The position numbers were made by a program, and so were the translations under genes. The notes beneath the pieces were generated by a model, which saw only the letters and a program-made list of their open reading frames with translations, did not search any database and was not told the DNA's origin. Below are positions 15,271 to 24,167 of a stretch of 64,000 bases of DNA, one piece after another. This DNA comes from Clostridium estertheticum (GTDB lineage: Bacteria; Bacillota; Clostridia; Clostridiales; Clostridiaceae): assembly GCF_011065935.2 (NCBI RefSeq), contig NZ_JAAMNH020000001.1, positions 1,819,001 to 1,883,000 on the forward strand, in the 5' to 3' direction. The first letter of the stretch is position 1, and every line of letters begins with the position of its first letter.

Positions 15271-17754
15271 ATGAAGAAGAAATTTTTAATAAAGACCTTA
15301 TTATTATTAACCGCATTTGTGTTTTTAAAAATTAATTGCATTGCTTATGCACAAAACAATAAAAAAGTGGTTCTACAACTAAGATGGAACCATCAATATC
15401 AGTTTGCAGGGTACTATGTTGCAAAATGGATGGGGTTTTACGATGCAGAAGGGTTAGATGTAGAAATAAAGTCTGCCTTTACCTCAAACAACAGTATATT
15501 AGTTGCAACTAAGGAGGTTCTTGAGGGTAGAGCAGATTTTGGCATTGGATCAGATGATGTATTAATGGAAGAAAATAAAGGGGCAAATCTTTGTATTGTT
15601 GCTTCACTATTTCAACGTAGTGCAGTTGAATATTATATGAAGTCTGATACGCCCTATAGAGGTATAGTTGATTTAACAAAACTCAACATTGCCAGGAGAA
15701 AAAATGATTTATTAGATATTGAACTTCAAGCTATGCTGGAAAATGAGGGTATTAAATCTGATAATACTGAAATGTTACCCTATTCTACTGAATTTTCAGC
15801 AGCGGATTTAGCAACAGGTAAATACGATGTGATTCCAGGATATCTGGGAACGATTACCTATCTAGCACAACAATCAAAGTTATCATTAAGAATAATAAAA
15901 CCCATTGACTATGGAATAGACTTTTATGGAGATTCTTTATTTACGAAAAGAGATTTAGCCTTAACAAACCCAGATTTGGTTGAAAAATTTAAAAAAGCAA
16001 GTATTAAAGGATGGGAATATGCTTTAGAACATCCTGTGGAGACAGCAAAACGAATTTCCACAGAGTTTAAGATTGAAGGGCAGTCAGTGAAGGAGTTAGA
16101 AGCCTATAACCTTTTTCAAGAAAAGAAAGTAGCGGAATTAACTCTTTATCCCGTGGTTGAAATCGGGAATATTAATCCCAACAGATGGATGAAAATGCAA
16201 GAGACTTTATTAAAACTTGGAATTGTAAATGGAACACCTGATTTTAACTCATTTATATTTAATTATGATAAGATTATTAATGATAGAAATAAAAGGTTAG
16301 AAATGATATTTATTGTTTTAATGATAGGGAGTTTCTGCATATTTTTAATATATTTTATAGTTCGGTTAACTACTAATAATGTCATACTAAAAAAAGAAAA
16401 CAATGAGAGAAAAAAAGCTGAGGAGAAAATTATTAGAAGTACACAAAGATATGAGACTATGTTTAGTAGTGCACTTCTTGGGATAACAATTACAACAATA
16501 AAAGGCATTATATTACAAGCTAATAAACGATGGTTGGATATGACAGGCTATAATGAAGAGGATGTCATTGGAAGAAGTATTTTTGAATTAATTATCCCTG
16601 AAGATGACAATGTTTTAAAATTAAAGGATAGATTTTTAAAGGAGGAAATTGAAAGCTATGAAATAGAGCAACAATACATTAGAAAAGATGGCCGTTTGAT
16701 TTGCGGCAAGCTTTTTATGACTTCAATTTTCGATCAAGACAGTGATAATAAAGTTAATATGGGTATGGTTTTAGATATAACAAATACAAAAACTGAGGAA
16801 GAGACTGTTAGGAGAAGTGAAAGCAGGTTTAGACGAATAATTAATGAAATTGCCTCGGGCATGCCTGAAGTGGAGCCAAATGATTCAATATCAGAATATA
16901 AAACCTCAGAGGGCGTATATTCTTTATCTACTGAAAAAAGCCAATTATCCTTAAAATTAGAAAAGATTAATCTTGAACTTGAAAGAATGTTCAAAAATGA
17001 AATGGATGAGAATAAGAAAAAAGAGGCCTTACTCATATATCAAGCTAGATTTGCTGCAATGGGTGAAATGATAGGAAACATAGCACATCAATGGAGGCAA
17101 CCCTTAAATAATTTAGGGCTTATTATTTCAAACCTAGAAGATGCTTCCATATATGATGAACTTGAGCCTGAGGTAGTTAACAATGTAGTTGGAAAATGCA
17201 GAAAATTAATCAGTAGAATGTCAGATACTATAGACGATTTCAGGTATTTTTTAAAGCCTCAAAATGGAAAAACAAATTTTTCAATATGTGAAAATATAAA
17301 TGTTGTATTGGAATTGCTTGATGAAAACTTAAAATTTAATAAAGTTAATGTAACAATGGATACAAAAAACGATGTGGTAGCCTTTGGATATGCTAACCAA
17401 TATTCTCAAGCAATATTTAATATTATAAGTAATTCTATTGATGCCCTAGCGGAACAGTTCCATTCAAATAAAGAAATTGGTATTAAAGTTTATAAAGAGG
17501 CAGATATGATTTCAGTTGAAATAAGTGATAATGGTGGCGGAATAAAGGAAGAGAATATTGATAAAATATTTGATGTTTATTTTTCTACAAAGGGTGACAA
17601 AAATGGAACTGGACTGGGATTATATATGACAAAGTTAATTATCGAAAATAACATGAGTGGTAGAGTTGAACTTCTTGAACATGGAACAGGTGTTACTATT
17701 AAAGTTACAATACCAGAAAATGGGGGGAGTAAAATTGAAGGTGCTAGAAAATAG
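15271..17754 (+). CDS. NMT1/THI5-type sensor domain fused to PAS and histidine kinase
   Basis: An 827-residue hybrid sensor. Residues 1-27 are a signal peptide and about 30-335 an extracytoplasmic NMT1/THI5-like substrate-binding domain (LQLRWNHQYQFAGYYVAKWMGFYDAEGL). A membrane span lies near 345-367, a PAS domain near 390-505, a coiled linker follows, then the H box IAHQWRQPLNNLGL with the phosphoacceptor His, the N box (NIISNSIDALA) and ATPase G boxes (SDNGGGIKE, NGTGLGLYMTK). THI5-type domains bind pyrimidine-like or other small ligands for uptake; here binding would be signalled inward. The stop overlaps the regulator by 20 bases. A purine permease follows, so a nucleobase-like ligand is plausible but unproven. 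Confidence 0.85.
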   Translation: MKKKFLIKTLLLLTAFVFLKINCIAYAQNNKKVVLQLRWNHQYQFAGYYVAKWMGFYDAEGLDVEIKSAFTSNNSILVATKEVLEGRADFGIGSDDVLMEENKGANLCIVASLFQRSAVEYYMKSDTPYRGIVDLTKLNIARRKNDLLDIELQAMLENEGIKSDNTEMLPYSTEFSAADLATGKYDVIPGYLGTITYLAQQSKLSLRIIKPIDYGIDFYGDSLFTKRDLALTNPDLVEKFKKASIKGWEYALEHPVETAKRISTEFKIEGQSVKELEAYNLFQEKKVAELTLYPVVEIGNINPNRWMKMQETLLKLGIVNGTPDFNSFIFNYDKIINDRNKRLEMIFIVLMIGSFCIFLIYFIVRLTTNNVILKKENNERKKAEEKIIRSTQRYETMFSSALLGITITTIKGIILQANKRWLDMTGYNEEDVIGRSIFELIIPEDDNVLKLKDRFLKEEIESYEIEQQYIRKDGRLICGKLFMTSIFDQDSDNKVNMGMVLDITNTKTEEETVRRSESRFRRIINEIASGMPEVEPNDSISEYKTSEGVYSLSTEKSQLSLKLEKINLELERMFKNEMDENKKKEALLIYQARFAAMGEMIGNIAHQWRQPLNNLGLIISNLEDASIYDELEPEVVNNVVGKCRKLISRMSDTIDDFRYFLKPQNGKTNFSICENINVVLELLDENLKFNKVNVTMDTKNDVVAFGYANQYSQAIFNIISNSIDALAEQFHSNKEIGIKVYKEADMISVEISDNGGGIKEENIDKIFDVYFSTKGDKNGTGLGLYMTKLIIENNMSGRVELLEHGTGVTIKVTIPENGGSKIEGARK

Positions 17755-18517
17755 TAATTTGCTAAATAACCTTAAGGTATTATATATTGAGGATGAAGAT
17801 TTTGCTAGAAACGAATTGGCAATATTTTTAAAAAGAAGGGTTGGAGTTTTATTAACTGCAAAGAATGGAGAAGAAGGATTAAAGGCATTTAATGAAAATA
17901 AACCTGATTTAGTTTTAACAGATCTCATTATGCCTGTTATGGGTGGAATTCAGCTAATAGAAGAGATTAGAAAAACAGGGTCGACCTGTCCCGTGATAGT
18001 TATTTCTGCTTTATCAGACAGTCAGACAATAATAAAGACTATTGACCAAGGCATTGTTAAATATATTATAAAGCCATTAAATACAAATGAATTGATTAAA
18101 CATATGGAAGGTCTTGCAATTGACATACTAAGAGATATTACGGGTAATACTGTAATCGGTGGATTATCATTGCTTAATAAAGAAAGTAAGCAAGAATTAG
18201 AGAAAAAATTAAAAAGTGAAATTGCATTTTTCTTAAAGAGTTTTACAGGTAAAGGCCCTAGGGATATTCATCTATTTATAAAGGGCAATAGAATAGAAGT
18301 AAAAGCACTAGGGATTCTTACACTATTAGAAGCTAATTTGGTAGTTAATAAAAAAAATTATAGCTTGGTGGATTTTAATCGCAAGATTTTTTACGAGGAA
18401 AATATTAATATTCTTCAGCTAAAATTAGGAGAGGTGGTAGGCTCAGTTGTAAAACTACTGGAAGTTATTCCAGATTCATGGAGTAATAGCGATGAGATGA
18501 TTTTTACGATTTTTTAG
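17735..18517 (+). CDS. Response regulator with DUF2294 (MpsC-like) output domain
   Basis: A 260-residue protein. The receiver domain has LYIEDED (acidic pocket), DLVLTDLIMPV (phosphoacceptor Asp) and the Lys in IIKPLN. The C-terminal half (from about residue 150; FTGKGPRDIHLFIKGNRIEV, GILTLLEANLV) matches DUF2294, known from MpsC-like proteins and not a DNA-binding fold I recognise, so the output is unclear. The start is TTG 17735 behind GGGGGGAG, inside the kinase gene; an ATG at 17657 lies deep in the kinase frame with no ribosome site. Confidence 0.8.
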   Translation: MKVLENSNLLNNLKVLYIEDEDFARNELAIFLKRRVGVLLTAKNGEEGLKAFNENKPDLVLTDLIMPVMGGIQLIEEIRKTGSTCPVIVISALSDSQTIIKTIDQGIVKYIIKPLNTNELIKHMEGLAIDILRDITGNTVIGGLSLLNKESKQELEKKLKSEIAFFLKSFTGKGPRDIHLFIKGNRIEVKALGILTLLEANLVVNKKNYSLVDFNRKIFYEENINILQLKLGEVVGSVVKLLEVIPDSWSNSDEMIFTIF

Positions 18518-18518
18518 G

Positions 18519-18547
18519 TTGACAATAGAAATGCAACATGATACACT
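18519..18547 (+). promoter_or_regulatory. Promoter of the purine permease leader
   Basis: TTGACA (18519-18524), 17-base spacer, TACACT (18542-18547), one base after the stop of the response regulator. It would give a leader of about 240 bases before the permease ATG. Confidence 0.7.
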
Positions 18548-18585
18548 TAATATTATGAATTATCTGAAAACAATAATAATAACAG

Positions 18586-18714
18586 CTGGCTTGGAAATAA
18601 TGCCGAACCAGAATAAAGGTAAATATATAACTGACAAGGATTAAAGAAAACATAAAATGTTAGGCTTTAATAAGTCAGTACAAAAACAGTGATGTTATTT
18701 GTACTGACTTTTTT
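18586..18714 (+). promoter_or_regulatory. Structured leader with antiterminator/terminator, candidate cis-regulatory RNA
   Basis: First hairpin: CTGGCTTGG (18586-18594) with CCGAACCAG (18603-18611), one mismatch. Second structure: ACTGAC (18630-18635)/GTCAGT (18674-18679), then TTAAAG (18641-18646)/CTTTAA (18665-18670), then AACAT/ATGTT, with internal loops AAGGA/TAA and AA/AGG. Terminator: AAGTCAGTACAAA (18672-18684) with TTTGTACTGACTT (18698-18710) and a T-run. GTCAGT is shared by the second structure and the terminator, so they exclude each other. I do not recognise a known riboswitch class. Confidence 0.65.
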
Positions 18715-18792
18715 GCGTTTTCAATTATGTGAATGAGATATGTTAGAGGTAAAACCTTTATATATAAATCTAAATGTTCAGGAGGAATTATT

Positions 18793-20142
18793 ATGAATAC
18801 TAACCAAACTGACCTAACTGACCTAACCAATGAAAAGTTACCTATTAAAACATTATTACCATTAGGGCTTCAACATGTACTTGCAATGTATGCTGGAGCA
18901 ATAGCAGTTCCTGTTATAGTAGGAGCGGCTATTGGTTTAACTCCTCAGCAAATAGCTTACCTAGTAGCAGCAGATCTGTTTACTTGTGGTATTGCCACTT
19001 TAATTCAAGCCTTTGGATTTGGAAAATACATTGGTGTTAAGCTACCAGTAATTATGGGGTGTTCCTTTGTATCTGTTGCTCCTATGATTACTATTGGAAA
19101 AGCAAGTGGATTACCTGTTATTTATGGTTCAGTTATTTGTGCAGGTATTTTTGTTCTATTGATTTCATCTTTTTTTGGTAAACTTCTTAAGTTTTTCCCT
19201 TCTCTTGTTACTGGTACAGTAATTATGATTGTTGGTTTATCACTTATACCTGTTGCTTTAAATGATGCTGCAGGCGGTTATGGTCCAACCCATGGCAATC
19301 CTAAAAATCTTATTCTTGCAGGTATAGTAATAATATTTATTTGTATTCTTAATAGATATTTTAAAGGATTTATGCAAGCAGCCTCAGTTCTATTAGGTTT
19401 AGTTTTTGGTACAATCGTAGCTTCATTTATGGGGATGGTAAATCTAAGCGCTGTTTCAAGTGCTGGATGGTTTAGAGTTGTTACTCCCTTTTATTTTGGA
19501 CTTCCTAAATTTGAACTTGGACCAATATTCACAATGTGTCTTATATCACTAATACTTATGATTGAAGCTGTTGGAGTTTTTATCGGTGTTTCAAATATTT
19601 GTGGTAAAAAAGTAGAAAATAGCGAAATAGTAAGTGGTCTTAGAGGAGAGGGACTAGCTCAGATCTTAGGTGGAGTTTTCAATTCATTCCCTTACACTAC
19701 TTTTTCTCAAAATGTTGGACTTGTTGCACTATCAGGTATTAAGAGTCGTTATGTTACAGTGTGTTCAGGTTTAATTCTAATATGTCTTGGAATTATTCCA
19801 AAGGTCGCTGCACTTGCAACAATTATCCCACACGCTGTACTTGGTGGAGCTACCTTGGCTATGTTCGGCATGGTATCAGTATCAGGTATTAGAATATTAT
19901 CAAGTGTAGACTTTTCAAAGACAGGTAATATGTTAACTATTGCTTTAGCTGTAGGAATCGGTCTTAGCTCTAAAGTTTCACCTGGACTCTTTGATCAACT
20001 TCCTTATGCCCTTAAATTCGTACTTGAAGATGGAATTGTTGCCGGAAGTTTAGTTGCAATATTTGGTAATATATTTTTTAATTATAAAGAAATTATGGCA
20101 TCAGAAAATAATGTATCGATTCCTAACAATCATACTCTTTAG
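18793..20142 (+). CDS. NCS2-family purine (xanthine/uracil-type) permease
   Basis: A 449-residue transporter with about 12-14 spans. GLQHVLAMYAGAIAVPVIVG at the start and the NAT signature QNVGLVALSG (in FSQNVGLVALSGIKSRYVT) assign it to the nucleobase:cation symporter-2 family, closest in pattern to xanthine/urate permeases. The start is ATG 18793 behind AGGAGGAA; upstream in-frame codons have no ribosome site. The long attenuator-like leader suggests control by a metabolite-sensing RNA. It lies after the THI5-type sensor system. Confidence 0.87.
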   Translation: MNTNQTDLTDLTNEKLPIKTLLPLGLQHVLAMYAGAIAVPVIVGAAIGLTPQQIAYLVAADLFTCGIATLIQAFGFGKYIGVKLPVIMGCSFVSVAPMITIGKASGLPVIYGSVICAGIFVLLISSFFGKLLKFFPSLVTGTVIMIVGLSLIPVALNDAAGGYGPTHGNPKNLILAGIVIIFICILNRYFKGFMQAASVLLGLVFGTIVASFMGMVNLSAVSSAGWFRVVTPFYFGLPKFELGPIFTMCLISLILMIEAVGVFIGVSNICGKKVENSEIVSGLRGEGLAQILGGVFNSFPYTTFSQNVGLVALSGIKSRYVTVCSGLILICLGIIPKVAALATIIPHAVLGGATLAMFGMVSVSGIRILSSVDFSKTGNMLTIALAVGIGLSSKVSPGLFDQLPYALKFVLEDGIVAGSLVAIFGNIFFNYKEIMASENNVSIPNNHTL

Positions 20143-20154
20143 TTTTTTATAAAT

Positions 20155-20213
20155 AAATAATAGGGGACAGTTAATAATTCATAAAAATTATTAACTGTCC
20201 CCTATTATTTTAT
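20155..20213. terminator. Terminator of the AGGGGACAG-type family
   Basis: AATAATAGGGGACAGTTAAT pairs with its complement around AATTCATAAAAATT. It separates the convergent permease and NatB-like genes; its right end overlaps the NatB-like stop. Confidence 0.85.
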
Positions 20214-21478
20214 TGTTTATTATCGATTGACATCTTTATTAAATCCTTAAGTTTTAAACGCTTGCCGTAATGAAGTATAGCAGAAGAATATATTTTTATG
20301 GATATCCAAGCTATAAAAACAATTGTTATTACCAAAGAGAATAGGGAAGCTACAATTTGCCAAACAGGAACTTCTGTAGCTAAAATTCTAGGAGGCATGG
20401 AAAAAGGTGCGGAAAATGGAATTATAGATGAGAGGATTGCTACATTTCCATCAGGCACCGCCAGTGAAAAATATCCCATATAGAAAGCCACCATAGATAT
20501 CATAGTAATAGGCATAATAGATGAATTAACATCTTCTGCCTTACTAACAGTAGCTCCAGCTACAGCATTCATCATAGCATATAGAGAATAACCAAATATA
20601 AAGTATAAAACAATCATTATAAGGCTAAAAGGGGTGAAGCTCGAAAAGTTAAGCGCTTGACCTGCTATTGCAAAATTCTCAGGAAAAGTTAATTTATAGG
20701 TTAGTGCACCAGTAAATACTACCATGGCTAACTGAATTAGACCGAGGATACCCATAGCAGCACTTTTACCGAGAATTATTTTTGATGGTTTTGTTGAAGT
20801 TACAAGAAGCTCCATTACTCTTGAAGTCTTTTCAGAAGCTACAGACATAGCTACTCCATAGCCATAAAAATAAATCGAAAAGAATAGTAGCATACTTACA
20901 ACAATACTTGATATATAGCTGTTCATCTTGCCATTTCCTAGTTCGCTTACATTAAAGGAAACTTCACTTTGTACCATTGCAGATACGTTATCAGGTACAT
21001 TAGAAGCCGTAAGTAAATTGCTTACAAAAATACTTTTAACAACTCGACTAATTTCAGAGGGGCCAAGGCCACTGCCAGATTGTTTAACTATATAATCAAA
21101 AGTAGGTACACCATTTTTCTCATCTAGAACTAGAAGCGCATTATTCTCTTCATTTTTAACTTTATTTTTAAGTGTATCAATATTATTAGCAGGTTCAGAT
21201 TTAAATTCATAGTTTGAAAAAGCTTTACCAAGTTTATTTAAATCTCCCTTTAGAATAATTTTTGAATCGACGACAAACACAACTCCTTTTTTAGTTTCGA
21301 TTGTGGTTGTACCTTGCTCTGTATTGTTTTTACCGCTTTTATCAAAATTCTTTATTATTGCTGGTAAACTGACTATTACAATTGTTAAAATAAGTGTAAT
21401 TATAGTTGAAATAATAAATGATTTTTTTCTTGAGTTTTCCTTAAAGGTATAGCCTAAAACAGTAAAGAATTCTTTCAT
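20210..21478 (-). CDS. ABC-2 type permease (NatB-like)
   Basis: A 422-residue membrane protein. It has one N-terminal span (about 20-42), a large extracytoplasmic domain (about 45-190), then five or six spans with the conserved SEKTSRVMELLVTSTKPSKIILGK segment, as in NatB-type ABC exporters (Na+ or peptide/toxin efflux). It overlaps the ATPase gene by one base. The substrate is not decidable from sequence. Confidence 0.83.
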   Translation of the reverse strand: MKEFFTVLGYTFKENSRKKSFIISTIITLILTIVIVSLPAIIKNFDKSGKNNTEQGTTTIETKKGVVFVVDSKIILKGDLNKLGKAFSNYEFKSEPANNIDTLKNKVKNEENNALLVLDEKNGVPTFDYIVKQSGSGLGPSEISRVVKSIFVSNLLTASNVPDNVSAMVQSEVSFNVSELGNGKMNSYISSIVVSMLLFFSIYFYGYGVAMSVASEKTSRVMELLVTSTKPSKIILGKSAAMGILGLIQLAMVVFTGALTYKLTFPENFAIAGQALNFSSFTPFSLIMIVLYFIFGYSLYAMMNAVAGATVSKAEDVNSSIMPITMISMVAFYMGYFSLAVPDGNVAILSSIIPFSAPFSMPPRILATEVPVWQIVASLFSLVITIVFIAWISIKIYSSAILHYGKRLKLKDLIKMSIDNKQ

Positions 21479-22371
21479 TATTGTTCACCAACCTTTTCAA
21501 TAAATATTTCATGAAGAGAGGGTTCACGAATTTCAAATTTATGGAGTCTTATTTTTGATGCTATGATTTTTTCAAGAAGGCCGTAGGCCTGTTCATCAGA
21601 TTTAATTTTAAACTCGTAACCTGTAGCGGTTTTTGATATAAGATTTATGTCTTGCTCTTTTATAAGAGTATCAATTTCCTCTTGGCAGTTAACAGTGAGA
21701 TTCGTCCTTCCATAACCAGCCTTTATTTGCTTTAGGTTGCCGCGAAGAACAGTTTTTCCATCTTTTAATATCATAAGGTCCTCACAATATTCTTCCACGG
21801 ATTGCATTTGATGGCTAGACATTACTATATATTTCCCCTTTTCAACTAATTCAAAAATTACACTTTTGAACAAATCAGCATTAATTGGATCAAGACCACT
21901 TAGAGGTTCGTCTAGAATAATTAATTCAGGATCATGTAGAAGTGCTGTTATAAATTGAATTTTTTGCTGATTGCCTTTGGATAGTTGTTCAGCTGTAGAT
22001 TTTGAGTATTCAGATACCTTAAGTCTATCAAACCAATAGCTTATTGCTTTTTTTACTGACTTTCCATCCATGCCACGAAGTTTTCCGAAATATGAGAGCT
22101 GATCTACTATCTTAGCTTTAGGATATAAGCCTCTTTCCTCTGGTAGATATCCAAACTTTACGGTTTCTCTTGTAACAGGGCTTCCATTCCATTGAATAAT
22201 TCCACTATCCTTTTCAAGAATCCCCAAAATCATTCTTATGGTAGTGGTTTTTCCTGCGCCATTTGTGCCAAGTAAACCAAATACACCTGGCTTTTCAATT
22301 TTAAAAGAAAGGTTTTCGACAGCAGTTTTTTCTCCGAATTTTTTTACTAGGTCTAAAACATCTAATGCCAT
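21478..22371 (-). CDS. ABC transporter ATP-binding protein (NatA-like)
   Basis: A 297-residue ATPase with Walker A G35-T-N-G-A-G-K-T42, the signature LSKGNQQKIQ, Walker B LIILDEPLSGLDP and the switch His in SSHQMQS. The C-terminal 80 residues are the NatA-type DUF4162-like extension. It powers the NatB-like permease. RBS AAGGGGG lies upstream of the ATG. A 29-base palindrome in the leader suggests local repression. Confidence 0.88.
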   Translation of the reverse strand: MALDVLDLVKKFGEKTAVENLSFKIEKPGVFGLLGTNGAGKTTTIRMILGILEKDSGIIQWNGSPVTRETVKFGYLPEERGLYPKAKIVDQLSYFGKLRGMDGKSVKKAISYWFDRLKVSEYSKSTAEQLSKGNQQKIQFITALLHDPELIILDEPLSGLDPINADLFKSVIFELVEKGKYIVMSSHQMQSVEEYCEDLMILKDGKTVLRGNLKQIKAGYGRTNLTVNCQEEIDTLIKEQDINLISKTATGYEFKIKSDEQAYGLLEKIIASKIRLHKFEIREPSLHEIFIEKVGEQ

Positions 22372-22398
22372 AATTTTGCCCCCTTTTATTCCTTATGT

Positions 22399-22427
22399 GT
22401 ACATAACTGTTATTAACAGTTATGTAC
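22399..22427. promoter_or_regulatory. 29-base perfect palindrome, probable operator of the NatAB-like operon
   Basis: GTACATAACTGTTA, one central T, TAACAGTTATGTAC: 14-bp perfect arms, 28 bases upstream of the natA-like ATG. There is no T-run in either direction, so it is better read as a repressor-binding site than a terminator. No regulator gene is adjacent. Confidence 0.65.
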
Positions 22428-22544
22428 GTTATTTTTAATATATCCATATTATAACATACTGCATTTCAAATCGGTATTTTTATAGATCCTCACATTGATT
22501 ACATTGGCTATGTGGATAACACTAGTTTTAACGTTGACATATAA

Positions 22545-22572
22545 TTGACACGTTAATACGGTATGATAAGAT
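22545..22572 (+). promoter_or_regulatory. Promoter of the MBOAT operon
   Basis: TTGACA (22545-22550), 16-base spacer, TAAGAT (22567-22572). A second TTGACA lies at 22534-22539. The block resembles one at 43625-43652. Confidence 0.5.
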
Positions 22573-22621
22573 AAATTATATTAAAAAAATATATATAAAG
22601 GCGTATAAAAGAGGTGTTAAT

Positions 22622-24109
22622 TTGTTATTTAATTCTGCTAGTTTCTTTATATTTTTCCCCATTGTTACAATTCTATATTTTTTAATGCCACACAAGGTCA
22701 GATGGTTATGGCTATTAATAATTAGTTATTTTTTTTATATGTGTTTTAATCCTAAATATGCAATATTACTTGCCATATCAACTATAATTACATATGTAAG
22801 TGGATTATTAATAGAAAAGGTGAATATAGATAAAAATGTACGAAGAGCTATTCGATTAAAAAAAATTGTTGTTTTTGCAAGTTTTGCTAGTAATTTAGGT
22901 ATTTTATTCACATTTAAATATTTAAATTTATTTACTTCCAGATTAACAGAAGTATTATTAAAATTTCATATTTTGATAACAGTACCAACCTTTGATTTTT
23001 TGTTACCAATTGGTATTTCTTTTTACACATTTAAGGCGTTAAGTTATACTATGGATGTTTACAGAGGAGATATTAAAGCAACAAAACATTTAGGAAAGTA
23101 TGCGTTGTTTGTATCTTTTTTTCCACAACTATTAGCAGGACCTATAGATAAATCAAAGGATTTATTATGTCAGTTTGATGAAGAACATTATTTTGATTAT
23201 GATAGAGTTAAAAAAGGGTTACTATTAATGCTATGGGGTTTTGTTCAAAAGGTTATAATTGCGGATAGGTTAGCGCTATTAGTTAATACTGTATATGATA
23301 ACCCAAAGAACTATCATGGATTTCAAATTGTAATTGCTACTATTTTCTTTGCTTTTCAAATATATTGTGATTTTTCATCTTATTCTGATATAGCAAGGGG
23401 AGTTGGCACAGTTATGGGCTTTAGGCTAACCAAAAATTTTGAAAGCCCTTACTTTTCAAGATCTATAAAAGAATTTTGGAGACGTTGGCATATTAGTTTA
23501 AGTGGATGGTTTAAAGACTATTTATATTTCCCTTTAGGGGGAAACAGATGTAGTAAGCTAAGATTTTATTTTAATATAATGGTTGTATTTATAGCAAGTG
23601 GATTGTGGCATGGAGCTGCAATAAATTTTGTTATTTGGGGAGCATTACATGGCATATATCAAATAGTAGGAGATTTATTTAAACCAGCAAAAGTGAAATT
23701 AATAAGCACATTTAAGATTAAAACTGAAGCTTGGGTATATAAATTTTTCCAAGTAGTAATAACATTTATACTTGTTGATTTTGCATGGATATTTTTTAGG
23801 GCAGCTTCATTTACCGCTGCAAAAACAATAATTAAAAATATGATGACGTTTAACCCTTGGGTTCTTACTGATGGCTCTATTTTTAAGTTAGGCTTAGATC
23901 CAAAAGATTTTTTAATATCAGTATTAGGCATATTCATTATTTTAGCTATAAATGCTATGCAGTCATGTAAAAACTTAGGATTTGAATTAGCCAAACAAAA
24001 CATAATACTTAGATGGAGTTTGTATCTAATCGCTATAACGTCGGTATTGGTATTTGGAATGTATGGTCCCGCATTTGATGTTCAGAAATTTATATATTCT
24101 CAGTTTTAA
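22622..24109 (+). CDS. MBOAT-family O-acyltransferase (AlgI/DltB-like)
   Basis: A 495-residue polytopic protein. The order LFNSASFFIFFP, DFLLPIGISFYTFKALSY, FFPQLLAGPIDK, FCDFSSYSDIARG-like, FWRRWHISLSGWFKDYLYFPLGG and ASGLWHGAAINF is the AlgI branch; the last block carries the conserved catalytic His. These enzymes move acetyl (or alanyl) groups from the cytoplasm to surface polymers. The SGNH-like gene downstream is the usual partner. The start is TTG 22622 after AGAGGTG. The acceptor glycan is unknown; the surface-sugar cluster at 41-64 kb is one possibility. Confidence 0.87.
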   Translation: MLFNSASFFIFFPIVTILYFLMPHKVRWLWLLIISYFFYMCFNPKYAILLAISTIITYVSGLLIEKVNIDKNVRRAIRLKKIVVFASFASNLGILFTFKYLNLFTSRLTEVLLKFHILITVPTFDFLLPIGISFYTFKALSYTMDVYRGDIKATKHLGKYALFVSFFPQLLAGPIDKSKDLLCQFDEEHYFDYDRVKKGLLLMLWGFVQKVIIADRLALLVNTVYDNPKNYHGFQIVIATIFFAFQIYCDFSSYSDIARGVGTVMGFRLTKNFESPYFSRSIKEFWRRWHISLSGWFKDYLYFPLGGNRCSKLRFYFNIMVVFIASGLWHGAAINFVIWGALHGIYQIVGDLFKPAKVKLISTFKIKTEAWVYKFFQVVITFILVDFAWIFFRAASFTAAKTIIKNMMTFNPWVLTDGSIFKLGLDPKDFLISVLGIFIILAINAMQSCKNLGFELAKQNIILRWSLYLIAITSVLVFGMYGPAFDVQKFIYSQF

Positions 24110-24167
24110 TTAGGCACTTTATGTTCCATTTTAAAGGGTTATGCTTGTACCTATAGGAGGCGCTCCA

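Noticed and set aside
15271..20142. Thiamine/HMP-pyrimidine uptake locus based on the THI5 domain
   Set aside because: No TPP riboswitch, no ABC permease or ATPase and no thi genes; the domain is fused to a kinase and the next gene is a purine-type permease.
22399..22427. Palindrome as a transcription terminator
   Set aside because: No T-run on either side; position before a start codon favours an operator.
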